Assembly (NCBI GenBank): GCA_934636265.1
Contig: CAKUAD010000018.1
Span: 1 to 31,368, forward strand
Source of the DNA: an uncultured Flavobacterium sp.
Lineage (GTDB): Bacteria > Bacteroidota > Bacteroidia > Flavobacteriales > Flavobacteriaceae
Direction: 5' to 3'
Length of the DNA stretch: 31,368 nucleotides
Each line of letters starts with the position of its first letter. Within the stretch, counting starts at the first letter, position 1. The position numbers were made by a program, and so were the translations under genes. Below the pieces are notes generated by a model. It did no database searches. It was not told the DNA's origin and worked only from the letters and a program-made list of their open reading frames with translations. Of this stretch, positions 1 through 8,084 are shown in pieces.

Positions 1-47
1 ATCTGGCCTAACAACAACACAACACCAGAAAAAGCTAATAGGTTTAT
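1..47 (+). other. Short upstream region of infB
   Basis: These 47 bases precede the infB start and contain no complete gene. I see no good promoter box. The stretch is A-rich just before the ATG, as is common for Bacteroidetes start regions, which rarely use strong Shine-Dalgarno sequences. In most bacteria nusA lies directly upstream of infB, so this is probably a gap inside a nusA-infB operon; that is inference because the upstream gene is outside the window. Confidence 0.5.
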
Positions 48-2744
48 ATGTCTGAAGAAAGAACAATAAGAATAAACAAGGTTTTGCGGGAATTCAACAT
101 TTCGCTCGACCGCGCCGTGGACCATCTCAAGGAGAAGGGCATTGCGATTGAGTCGAATCCGAATGCCAAGATTTCTGATAATGAATACAATCTGTTGCAG
201 CTTCAATTTGCCGGAGATAAAGGCAAAAAAGTTGCATCGCTGGAAGTTAGCGAAGAAAAACGCAAGGAAAAAGAGGCACTAAGGCTGGAGCGCGAACGCG
301 AGCTCGAGGCCCAGCGTCGCCAGGAAGAGGAGCGTCAACAACAGGAAGTTATTCGCGCGAAGGCCAGCGTATCCGGGCTTAAGCAGGTTGGTACCATCGA
401 CCTTGAGCCTAAGAAAGCTGCGCCCGAACCTGCAAAGCCTGAGCCGGCAATGCCCGAGGCGGAAAAGCCTGAGCCTGTTAAGTCAGCGCCCAAGCCTGCC
501 GAAGTTCCGGTGGTTAAGCAACCGGAGCCGGCCAAGGAGCCGGAGAAATCGGCCGAGCCGCAACCAGACAAGCCTGCAGAGCACAAAACCAACTACACCG
601 TTCTGGAAGGTACCAAGTCCACAGGACAGGTGATTGATCTTTCTCAGTTTGCAGCCCGCAAGAAAAAAGAAGAACCAGGTGACAGCGTAAAAGGTAAACG
701 CAAGCGCATTCCTGGCAAGCCTGGAGATTCGCGTCAGGGAACGCCCGGGCAAAACCGCCCCGGCCAGTCTCAGGGCAATCGTCCTGCGCGTCCCGGAAAA
801 CCGGGCAGTCGTCCGGCCGTTGCAGCCAAGGTTGAGCCTACAGAAGAGGAAGTTAAAAACCAGATTCGCGAAACGCTGGAGAAACTCCAGGGCAAGGGCG
901 GAAAATCCAAAGCGGCAAAATACCGTCGCGACAAGCGGGATACCCACCGTCAAAAATCAGAGGACGAGCAACGTTCACTGGAGGAGGGAAGCAAAATCCT
1001 CAAGGTAACCGAGTTTGTTACCGTGGGCGAAATCGCGACGATGATGGACGTGCCGATTACAAAGGTTATCGGTACTTGTATGTCACTGGGAATCATGGTG
1101 ACCATGAACCAGCGCCTGGACGCCGAAACACTGTCTATCGTAGCCGACGAATTTGGTTACGAGGTTGAGTTTATCACCACTGACCTTGAGGAAAACCTTC
1201 AGGTGACCGAGGATCGGGCGGAGGATTTGGTAGCCCGTGCGCCTATTGTTACCGTTATGGGTCACGTTGACCACGGAAAGACCTCGCTTTTGGACTACAT
1301 CCGTAAAGAAAACGTTATTGCCGGCGAATCAGGAGGTATCACACAGCACATTGGCGCTTATGGCGTTACGCTGGAAAACGGCGAAAAAATTGCTTTCCTG
1401 GATACACCGGGCCACGAGGCGTTTACCGCGATGCGTGCCCGTGGTGCTCAGGTTACCGACATTGCGATCATCGTGATTGCAGCCGACGACGCCATCATGC
1501 CACAAACCAAAGAAGCCATCAGCCACGCTCAGGCTGCCGGTGTCCCAATCATTTTTGCCATCAACAAGATTGACAAGCCAAATGCCAACCCTGACAAGAT
1601 CAAGGAACAACTTGCGGCCATGAATCTCTTGGTTGAGGATTGGGGCGGAAAAATCCAGTCACACGACATCTCGGCCAAAACCGGTTTGGGTGTTAAGGAA
1701 TTGCTGGAAAAAGTATTGCTTGAGGCCGAAATCCTTGACCTTAAAGCCAACCCGGACCGACTGGCGCAGGGAACTGTGGTCGAGGCGCAGCTGGATAAAG
1801 GAAAAGGTTATGTTGCGACCATATTGGTTCAAAACGGAACACTCCGCGTTGGCGACTATATGCTGGCCGGTAAAAACCACGGTAAGATTCGGGCCATGCA
1901 CGACGAGCGCGGTCATACTATTAAAGAAGCAGGTCCATCGACGCCGGTATCGGTACTCGGATTGGACGGAGCTCCAACTGCAGGCGATAAGTTCAGCGTC
2001 TTTGAAGACGAGCGCGAAGCCAAGCAGATTGCCGTCAAGCGTACGCAGTTGCAGCGCGAGCAATCGGTGCGGACACAACGTCACATTACGCTGGCCGAAA
2101 TCGGAAGGCGGATTGCGCTGGGTCAGTTTAAGGAACTCAACATCATTATCAAGGGTGACGTGGACGGATCGGTTGAAGCACTTACAGATTCATTCTCAAA
2201 ATTGTCAACCGAAGAGATTCAGATCAACATCATCCACAAAGGAGTAGGAGCGATCACCGAATCTGACGTTATGTTGGCGTCGGCGTCAGATGCGATCATC
2301 ATCGGATTTAACGTTCGTCCTGCCGGAGCTGCCAAGCAACTGGCCGATAAGGAAGAAATTGACATCCGCCACTACTCGATCATCTATGATGCCATCGACG
2401 ATTTGAAAGATGCGATGGAAGGAATGTTGTCGCCTGAGATGAAGGAAGAAATCACTGGTACGGCCGAAATCCGCGAACTGTTCAAGATCTCAAAAGTGGG
2501 TACGATCGCAGGATGTATGGTCACCGACGGAAAGATTTTCCGCTCGTCAAAGATTCGCATCATCCGCGAGGGAGTTGTGGTCCATTCCGGCGAACTCTCG
2601 ACACTCAAGCGCTTTAAGGACGACGTTAAGGAAGTCTCGAAAGGCTATGATTGCGGTATTCAGATAAAGGGTTACAATGACATCGAATTAAACGATACGA
2701 TTGAAGCCTTCCAGGAAGTAGCAGTCAAAAAGAAACTTAAATAA
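48..2744 (+). CDS. infB: Translation initiation factor IF-2
   Basis: This GTPase delivers initiator fMet-tRNA to the 30S subunit and promotes subunit joining in the cytoplasm. The 898-residue length is normal for the long form. An N-terminal IF2_N-like segment (about residues 1-55) is followed by a charged coiled region and a Pro/Ala/Glu/Lys-rich linker (about 120-290). A second IF2_N-like segment lies near 320-375. The G domain shows G1 GHVDHGKT (405-412), G2 [10 protein letters not shown]3 DTPGHE (from 452), G4 NKID (506-509) and G5 SAKTG (from 542). Domains II to IV follow to the C terminus. The ATG at 48 begins the conserved N terminus. The gene ends in its own terminator, so the next genes are separate units. 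Confidence 0.98.
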   Translation: MSEERTIRINKVLREFNISLDRAVDHLKEKGIAIESNPNAKISDNEYNLLQLQFAGDKGKKVASLEVSEEKRKEKEALRLERERELEAQRRQEEERQQQEVIRAKASVSGLKQVGTIDLEPKKAAPEPAKPEPAMPEAEKPEPVKSAPKPAEVPVVKQPEPAKEPEKSAEPQPDKPAEHKTNYTVLEGTKSTGQVIDLSQFAARKKKEEPGDSVKGKRKRIPGKPGDSRQGTPGQNRPGQSQGNRPARPGKPGSRPAVAAKVEPTEEEVKNQIRETLEKLQGKGGKSKAAKYRRDKRDTHRQKSEDEQRSLEEGSKILKVTEFVTVGEIATMMDVPITKVIGTCMSLGIMVTMNQRLDAETLSIVADEFGYEVEFITTDLEENLQVTEDRAEDLVARAPIVTVMGHVDHGKTSLLDYIRKENVIAGESGGITQHIGAYGVTLENGEKIAFLDTPGHEAFTAMRARGAQVTDIAIIVIAADDAIMPQTKEAISHAQAAGVPIIFAINKIDKPNANPDKIKEQLAAMNLLVEDWGGKIQSHDISAKTGLGVKELLEKVLLEAEILDLKANPDRLAQGTVVEAQLDKGKGYVATILVQNGTLRVGDYMLAGKNHGKIRAMHDERGHTIKEAGPSTPVSVLGLDGAPTAGDKFSVFEDEREAKQIAVKRTQLQREQSVRTQRHITLAEIGRRIALGQFKELNIIIKGDVDGSVEALTDSFSKLSTEEIQINIIHKGVGAITESDVMLASASDAIIIGFNVRPAGAAKQLADKEEIDIRHYSIIYDAIDDLKDAMEGMLSPEMKEEITGTAEIRELFKISKVGTIAGCMVTDGKIFRSSKIRIIREGVVVHSGELSTLKRFKDDVKEVSKGYDCGIQIKGYNDIELNDTIEAFQEVAVKKKLK

Positions 2745-2745
2745 G

Positions 2746-2773
2746 AAAGCCCTCGAAAGAGGGTTTTTTTTTA
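2746..2773 (+). terminator. Rho-independent terminator after infB
   Basis: A stem CCCTC (2750-2754), a GAAA tetraloop (2755-2758) and GAGGG (2759-2763) are followed by nine T residues (2764-2772). The stem can be extended by A-T pairs between the preceding A residues and the T run. It begins directly behind the infB stop codon. Confidence 0.92.
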
Positions 2774-2840
2774 TTTTGGGGCGATTGATAAGCTGGAATC
2801 TGAATTAACATTTTCGGCAGATTGTCTGTAACGCCTTGTC

Positions 2841-2944
2841 CGGAAAATCCGATAACTTCGCACCATGGGTAGGGGAAGATGGGGTATATCCCTATGGAAG
2901 TCTGCGCAAATCCGGTTACGGATTATCTGTAAAAATTGTTAAAT
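2841..2944 (+). repeat. Intergenic repeat element, copy 1
   Basis: This element lies between the infB terminator and the 3' end of the SPOR gene. Its core at 2853-2944 matches a second copy at 31368-31276 on the other strand. Block A (2853-2884) reads TAACTTCG, then C, ACC and ATGGGTAGGGGAA, ending in a G-run. Block B (2916-2944) matches copy 2 at 22 of 29 positions. The distance from GGGGAA to block B is exactly 38 nt in both copies. Copy 1 contains three palindromes: CGGA-AAA-TCCG (2841-2851), GGG-TATAT-CCC (2882-2892) and an imperfect one at 2916-2932 (TTACGGAT, T, ATCTGTAA). No protein-coding potential is credible here. It could be an operator array, a small RNA or a miniature mobile element; I cannot tell which. 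Confidence 0.75.
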
Positions 2945-3020
2945 CTGCATTGAATTACAAATACAGCACTCCGACAGTAAATTCACGACTGCGTTCTTTT
3001 GTATTATCGCAAATTTGGGA

Positions 3021-3413
3021 TTAACCTTTTTTGTTGGGTTTGATCAAAAACGCATTGGGGTATTTCTTTCGCACTTCGGCGAGGTTGCGTTCGGCTTCGA
3101 TGCGGGTCTTGAAGTTGCCTGCCCAAACTTTGTAAGAAGGAGTACTAAATATGATGGTGGCGTCCATCATGGGGAACTGGCGTTTAAAATCAGCCAGGCT
3201 CTTTTTTGCATTTTCATTGTCGCCGGTGTAAATCTGCACTTTATAGCGATCATTTACCGTAATCGACGCGTTTATCCGACGCTTTTCAGCCAACATCTGC
3301 TCAAATTTGGGATCCTGCGCAATGGTTCCAGTTTCGTTTTGGGCACTCATTTCAACAGAAAATCCTGACAAAAATATAAGCGTGGCAGTGGCAAAAAAGT
3401 TTTTCATTTTCAT
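3021..3413 (-). CDS. Secreted SPOR-domain protein
   Basis: This 130-residue protein begins with a signal peptide (about residues 1-24, hydrophobic ATATLIFLSGF, cleavage near SAQ). A short linker and one SPOR domain follow (about 55-126), with RYKVQIYTGD at its start and YKVWAGNFKTRIEAE near its end. SPOR domains bind denuded peptidoglycan glycan strands, so a periplasmic wall-associated role is likely; the exact function is unknown. The reading frame stays open up to 3470, but that longer start would lie upstream of a good promoter (3434-3466) and would bury the signal peptide. I therefore chose the ATG at 3413; the ATG at 3407 is also possible. The gene is transcribed divergently from the act operon and converges on infB. 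Confidence 0.88.
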   Translation of the reverse strand: MKMKNFFATATLIFLSGFSVEMSAQNETGTIAQDPKFEQMLAEKRRINASITVNDRYKVQIYTGDNENAKKSLADFKRQFPMMDATIIFSTPSYKVWAGNFKTRIEAERNLAEVRKKYPNAFLIKPNKKG

Positions 3414-3433
3414 AAATCTGTGATTTAGAAATA

Positions 3434-3466
3434 CAAATGTAGGCATTTCAAACATAGTCTTGCAAA
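3434..3466 (-). promoter_or_regulatory. Promoter of the SPOR gene
   Basis: On the minus strand, TACATTTG (3441-3434) matches the Bacteroidetes -7 consensus TAnnTTTG. TTTG (3466-3463) lies 21 nt upstream as the -33 element. The predicted transcript would start roughly 10-15 nt before the ATG at 3413. This box decides the start codon, because the longer reading frame begins upstream of it. Confidence 0.68.
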
Positions 3467-3513
3467 CCATTATTTAGAATCGGTATAAATTGAATTTAAG
3501 ACTATTTTAAGGC

Positions 3514-3543
3514 TTTGGAAATCCTGCATAAGTCTTATTTTTG
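3514..3543 (+). promoter_or_regulatory. Promoter of the act-cox operon
   Basis: TTTG (3514-3517) and TATTTTTG (3536-3543) match the -33 and -7 consensus of Bacteroidetes, with an 18-nt spacer. They would give an untranslated leader of roughly 75-80 nt before the actA ATG at 3628. The box pair is back to back with the SPOR promoter, so both genes share one divergent control region. Confidence 0.62.
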
Positions 3544-3627
3544 TGCAAATTTCAAAGAAGTGTGCGGTTTTGCCTGAATTGCTGGCAAAAATCGGGACAA
3601 AATTTACTGTCGATAATCATTTACAAC

Positions 3628-4968
3628 ATGAAAAAAATGGGTAACCATATTTCCATTTTCAGGATTTCCCTTCTCAGTTTTGTCTTTCTGTTTCAGTTTT
3701 CGCTCTCACTCCGCGCTCAAGATGCTGCTCCGGATGCGGCTGCGGCAACTGAGGCTCCTGCTGATGCGGGTGCTGCCGGCGGAGGTGATGCTGCTGCCGG
3801 AAAGGCGCTGTTTAATACTCATTGCGCGGCGTGTCACAAGATGGACGCCAAGGCAACGGGTCCCGCGCTTCGTGGAGTAGCGGCCAAGTACGACCGCGCG
3901 TGGCTCCAGACGTGGATCCGCAACAGCTCGGAAATGGTGAAATCAGGCGATGCTAAGGCTGTTGCGATTTTCAAAGAGTACAATGGTGCGGTAATGACAC
4001 CGTTCCCGCAACTCTCTGACAAAGACATCGACGATATTCTCGCGTATACTTCAGAGGAGAAAAAAGCTCCGGCTCCAACGCCTAATGCTACAGCCGGCCC
4101 TCCGGGCACTCAAGGGTCTGACAGCGGAATCTCAAACAATGTCATTCTGGGTGCGCTCATCGTGGTGATGGGAATCCTGGTGGTGATGCTGGTAATGGTA
4201 AACCGCGTCCTGACCCGTGTTGCTGAATCCCGCGGACTTGAAATTCCTGCGCGTACAGCTGGAATGCCAATCTGGAAAGCGTTTGCCAAAAATCAGTTCC
4301 TGGTATTCGTAACCAGCGTTTTCCTCTTGCTTGCTGCCGGATACTTTGTTTACGGATACACTATGCAGGTTGGCGTTGACCAAGGTTATGAGCCAATTCA
4401 GCCTATCCACTATTCTCACAAGATTCACGCTGGCGATAACGAGATTGATTGTAAGTATTGTCACTCGGCTGCCCGTGTGAGCAAAAATGCAGGAATCCCG
4501 TCGTTGAACGTGTGTATGAACTGTCACAAAAACATCAGCGAGGTTGCCGAGACAACTGCTACCCCTGAATATTCAAAAGCGTTTTACGATGCCGAAATCC
4601 AAAAGCTATATGACGCCGTAGGATGGGATAAGAATGCTCAGAAGTACACGGGTAAAACCAAGCCGGTAAAATGGGTTCGTATTCACAACCTGCCTGACTT
4701 TGCTTACTTTAACCACGCGCAACACGTAACGGTTGCCGGTCTGGAATGTCAGGAGTGTCACGGACCGGTAGAGGAGTATGAACTTATGAAGCAATACTCT
4801 CCGCTTACCATGGGCTGGTGTATCGATTGCCACCGCAAGACCGACGTGAAAATCAAAGACAACGGTTATTACACCAAGATTCACGAAGAGCTTTCCAAGA
4901 AGTACGGTGTTGAAAAACTTACTGCTGCCCAAATGGGTGGTCTGGAGTGCGGCAAATGCCACTATTAA
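3628..4968 (+). CDS. actA: ACIII multihaem cytochrome c subunit ActA
   Basis: ActA carries electrons through the alternative complex III on the periplasmic side. The 446-residue protein has an N-terminal hydrophobic segment (about 9-28) and an Ala-rich linker. A class I cytochrome c domain follows, with CAACH at 66-70 and a likely Met ligand at 123 in VMTPFP. Two membrane segments lie at about 171-192 and 223-243. The C-terminal region has five more CxxCH sites, at 275, 296, 374, 398 and 441, the last ending at the C terminus. That gives six haem sites, one more than the pentahaem core of the family. The open frame extends upstream to a TTG at 3541, but that codon overlaps the promoter, so the ATG at 3628 is preferred; an ATG at 3637 is possible. 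It is the first gene of an eight-gene operon. Confidence 0.93.
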   Translation: MKKMGNHISIFRISLLSFVFLFQFSLSLRAQDAAPDAAAATEAPADAGAAGGGDAAAGKALFNTHCAACHKMDAKATGPALRGVAAKYDRAWLQTWIRNSSEMVKSGDAKAVAIFKEYNGAVMTPFPQLSDKDIDDILAYTSEEKKAPAPTPNATAGPPGTQGSDSGISNNVILGALIVVMGILVVMLVMVNRVLTRVAESRGLEIPARTAGMPIWKAFAKNQFLVFVTSVFLLLAAGYFVYGYTMQVGVDQGYEPIQPIHYSHKIHAGDNEIDCKYCHSAARVSKNAGIPSLNVCMNCHKNISEVAETTATPEYSKAFYDAEIQKLYDAVGWDKNAQKYTGKTKPVKWVRIHNLPDFAYFNHAQHVTVAGLECQECHGPVEEYELMKQYSPLTMGWCIDCHRKTDVKIKDNGYYTKIHEELSKKYGVEKLTAAQMGGLECGKCHY

Positions 4969-4997
4969 TCAATTACTAAGAAGAAAATTTACATAGG

Positions 4998-7900
4998 ATG
5001 TCATCAAACAAGAAATACTGGAAAAGTGTTGAGGAACTGAATGGAAGTTCTATTGTTGAGACGCTGAAGCAAAACGAATTTGCCGAACCGCTTCCGGTGG
5101 ATCAGTTTCTTGGCGACAAAGAGGCGCTTGCTTCTTCATCAACAACACGTCGTGATTTCTTAAAATATGTTGGCTTTAGTACGGCTGCCGCTTCATTGGC
5201 TGCCTGCGAGGGTCCGGTGCACAAGGCGATTCCATACGTGGTTCAGCCTGAGCAGATCATTCCCGGAGTGGCTGAATATTATGCCACCACGGCTTTTGAC
5301 GGATTTGACTTTGCCAACATTTTGGTCAAAACCCGCGAAGGGCGTCCGATCAAAATTGAAAACAACAACATGCCGGGCGCTAAGTTTTCAGCCAACGCCC
5401 GTGTTCACGCGTCGGTTTTGTCGATGTACGACAGCCTTCGCCTCAAAAATCCAAAGATTGGTGGCAAGAGCGTTTCATGGTCAGACGTTGACGCCCGAGT
5501 CAAAATGGGTCTTGACGATGCCAAAGCCCGCAGCGGACAGGTCGTGATCCTGACCGGTACGCTGGCCAGTCCTTCAACTGAAAAACTGGTCAATGAGTTT
5601 ATTGCCCGCACTCCAAACGCACGCCACGTCGTATATGACGCGGTTTCCTCATCTGAAGCATTGGATGCCTACGAGATGGCTTACGGTCAGCGTGCGTTGG
5701 TGGATTATGACTTTTCAAAAGCTAACTTGATTGTTTCGGTCGGTGCCGACTTTTTGGGTGACTGGCAAGGCGGCGGATACGATTCAGGATATGCCAAGGG
5801 TCGCATTCCGCAACAAGGCAAAATGTCGCGCCACTTCCAGTTCGAGGCTAACATGTCGCTTTCCGGTGCCAACGCCGACAAGCGTGTTCCAATGTCAGTG
5901 GCCGATCAAAAACAGGCGCTGGTAAAAATCTACAACATCATTACCGGTCAGTCGGTCGGTACAACTAAAATCGCTGCCGAAGATCAGGTAACCAAAGCTG
6001 CCCAGCAACTCAAAGCTGCCGGAAGCAAAGGCGTTCTGGTGTGCGGGATCGACGATAAAAATGCCCAATTGCTGGTATTGGCCATCAACCAGGCCTTAAG
6101 CAGCGAGGCTTTTGTTGGTGCTCCGGCCCGCATGGTTCGCAAAGGATCAAATGCGGCGGTCAAACAACTTATTGACGATATGAAGGCCGACAAGGTTCAC
6201 ACGCTGATCATGAGCGGTGTCAACCCTGTGTACACACTTCCGGACGCATCCGATTTTGTGGTGGGCCTGAAAAAAACGAAAATGTCGGTGGCGTTCTCTA
6301 TGAAAGAGGATGAGACAGCATCGATGACAACCATTGCGGCTGCCGCACCTCATTATCTGGAATCGTGGAATGACCACATGTTTACCAATGGTTCATACGC
6401 GCTAACCCAGCCTACAATCCGTCCGTTGTTTAACACCCGTCAGTTCCAGGACGCTCTATTGACCTGGACAGGATACAACGGAAGTTTCTACGATTACATC
6501 AAAGCCAACTCTTCAGCCTACACGGCAGGATCAAGCTGGAACCAAGTGTTGCACGATGGTGTTATCGCCACTGCTGCTGCCGGACCTTCCGCCGGAACCG
6601 TGAATGCCGCCGCCGCCGCATCTGCTCTTGCCGCTGCTAAAAAGCAAGGAGAGTTTGAGTTGGTAATCTATACCAAAACCGGAATGGGCGATGGCCAGCA
6701 AGCCAATAACCCATGGCTTCAGGAATTGCCGGACCCAATTACCCGCGTGTCGTGGGACAACTATGCTACGGTTTCAAAGGCCGATGCTGAAAAGCTTGGC
6801 ATTTCAAACTGGGTAGTAGCCGATGGCGGTTTAAACGGTGGATACATTTCGCTTACGGTGGGCAATGCCACATTGGAGCGCGTTCCCGTAATCGTTCAGC
6901 CGGGACAGGCTCCGGGAACCATCGGACTTTCATTGGGTTATGGCCGCAAGGCTGCGCTAAAGGAAGCGATGCAGACCGGTGTCAATGCCTATGCGCTTTA
7001 CAAAGGATTCAACAGCGTCCAGCCTGTTTCAGTGAAAAAGGCCGATGGAACCCATGAGTTTGCTTGCGTTCAGTCGCAAAAGACATTGATGGGCCGCGGG
7101 GATATCATCAAGGAAACTACGCTTGACGTATACAATAAGGAAAATGCTGAAGTGTGGAACCCAATCCCGGTTGTTTCACTGGATCACAAGGAAACTCCTG
7201 TTACCAAGGTTGATCTCTGGGAATCATTTGACCGCTCGGTGGGTCACCATTTCAACCTGTCAATTGACCTCAATGCCTGTACAGGTTGTGGAGCGTGCGT
7301 AATCGCTTGTCATGCCGAGAATAACGTTCCGGTAGTAGGCAAGGAGGAAGTTCGCCGAAGCCGGGATATGCACTGGCTTCGCATCGACCGCTACTATTCA
7401 TCTGAGGATACCTTTAAGCAGGACGTCCAGAAGAAGGAAGAAATGGATGGTCTGTTTGGCGAAAAAGGATCGCTGGGCGGATTTGGTCAGATGGAAGAGC
7501 CAGCCGACAACCCTCAAGTGGCCTTCCAGCCTGTGATGTGTCAGCACTGTAACCACGCTCCGTGTGAAACGGTCTGTCCGGTTGCCGCTACTTCGCACAG
7601 CCGCCAGGGTCACAACCACATGGCTTACAACCGTTGCGTCGGTACCCGTTATTGCGCTAACAACTGTCCGTACAAAGTGCGTCGTTTTAACTGGTTCCTC
7701 TATGCCCAGAACGATGAGTTTGACTTCCACATGAACGACGACCTGGGCCGTATGGTTCTTAACCCTGACGTAAACGTTCGTTCGCGCGGTGTTATGGAAA
7801 AATGTTCATTCTGTGTGCAGCTTACCCAGGAGGTAATCTTGCGCGCCAAGAAGGACGGACGTCCAGTTAAGAAAGATGAATTCTATGTGGCATGTTCAGC

Positions 7901-8054
7901 CGCTTGTTCGTCCGGAGCACTGGTGTTTGGTGACGTCAACGCAAAAGAAGATGAAGTTGCCAAGCTTTCACAGAGCGACAGGTCATACCACCTGTTGGAG
8001 CACGTCGGAACAAAGCCGAACGTATTCTACCACGTGAAAGTAAGAAACGTATAA
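4998..8054 (+). CDS. actB: ACIII iron-sulphur subunit ActB
   Basis: ActB is the large periplasmic subunit of ACIII. It combines a molybdopterin-oxidoreductase-like domain with a ferredoxin-type domain that relays electrons between the quinol site and the haems. The 1018 residues begin with a twin-arginine motif (TRRDFLK, Arg 51-52) and a hydrophobic stretch ending in a lipobox-like SLAAC (Cys 70), which suggests Tat export and lipid anchoring. The family's molybdopterin-like region is known to lack the cofactor; it spans about 75-740 here. Cysteine groups follow at 761/764/767/771, 848/851/856/860, 880/886/890 and 936/939/966/970, fitting several 4Fe-4S clusters and one 3Fe-4S cluster. The gene lies 29 nt after actA in the same operon. 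Confidence 0.95.
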   Translation: MSSNKKYWKSVEELNGSSIVETLKQNEFAEPLPVDQFLGDKEALASSSTTRRDFLKYVGFSTAAASLAACEGPVHKAIPYVVQPEQIIPGVAEYYATTAFDGFDFANILVKTREGRPIKIENNNMPGAKFSANARVHASVLSMYDSLRLKNPKIGGKSVSWSDVDARVKMGLDDAKARSGQVVILTGTLASPSTEKLVNEFIARTPNARHVVYDAVSSSEALDAYEMAYGQRALVDYDFSKANLIVSVGADFLGDWQGGGYDSGYAKGRIPQQGKMSRHFQFEANMSLSGANADKRVPMSVADQKQALVKIYNIITGQSVGTTKIAAEDQVTKAAQQLKAAGSKGVLVCGIDDKNAQLLVLAINQALSSEAFVGAPARMVRKGSNAAVKQLIDDMKADKVHTLIMSGVNPVYTLPDASDFVVGLKKTKMSVAFSMKEDETASMTTIAAAAPHYLESWNDHMFTNGSYALTQPTIRPLFNTRQFQDALLTWTGYNGSFYDYIKANSSAYTAGSSWNQVLHDGVIATAAAGPSAGTVNAAAAASALAAAKKQGEFELVIYTKTGMGDGQQANNPWLQELPDPITRVSWDNYATVSKADAEKLGISNWVVADGGLNGGYISLTVGNATLERVPVIVQPGQAPGTIGLSLGYGRKAALKEAMQTGVNAYALYKGFNSVQPVSVKKADGTHEFACVQSQKTLMGRGDIIKETTLDVYNKENAEVWNPIPVVSLDHKETPVTKVDLWESFDRSVGHHFNLSIDLNACTGCGACVIACHAENNVPVVGKEEVRRSRDMHWLRIDRYYSSEDTFKQDVQKKEEMDGLFGEKGSLGGFGQMEEPADNPQVAFQPVMCQHCNHAPCETVCPVAATSHSRQGHNHMAYNRCVGTRYCANNCPYKVRRFNWFLYAQNDEFDFHMNDDLGRMVLNPDVNVRSRGVMEKCSFCVQLTQEVILRAKKDGRPVKKDEFYVACSAACSSGALVFGDVNAKEDEVAKLSQSDRSYHLLEHVGTKPNVFYHVKVRNV

Positions 8055-8084
8055 AGAACTATTTAAGAACATTATAAAAGGATT

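Noticed and set aside
421..570. Pro/Glu/Lys repeats in infB as a tandem DNA repeat or recombination site
   Set aside because: The periodicity is loose and coded by varied codons; it is the usual flexible IF-2 linker.
335..953. Overlapping antisense frames (85 and 156 codons) inside infB
   Set aside because: They are mirror images of the low-complexity Pro/Glu/Lys linker of IF-2; their Gly/Ser or Leu/Arg-rich products have no domain signature.
1633..2247. 204-codon plus-strand frame within infB
   Set aside because: It is a shifted frame of conserved IF-2 domains; the product is Arg/Ser/Trp-rich and resembles no family I know.
2836..3024. A 62-codon open frame after infB
   Set aside because: It overlaps the repeat element and the SPOR stop, has no recognisable domain, and its composition is explained by the palindromic intergenic sequence.
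4998..8054. actB as a catalytic molybdoenzyme
   Set aside because: The ferredoxin clusters and operon context fit ACIII ActB, whose molybdopterin-like domain is known to hold no cofactor.
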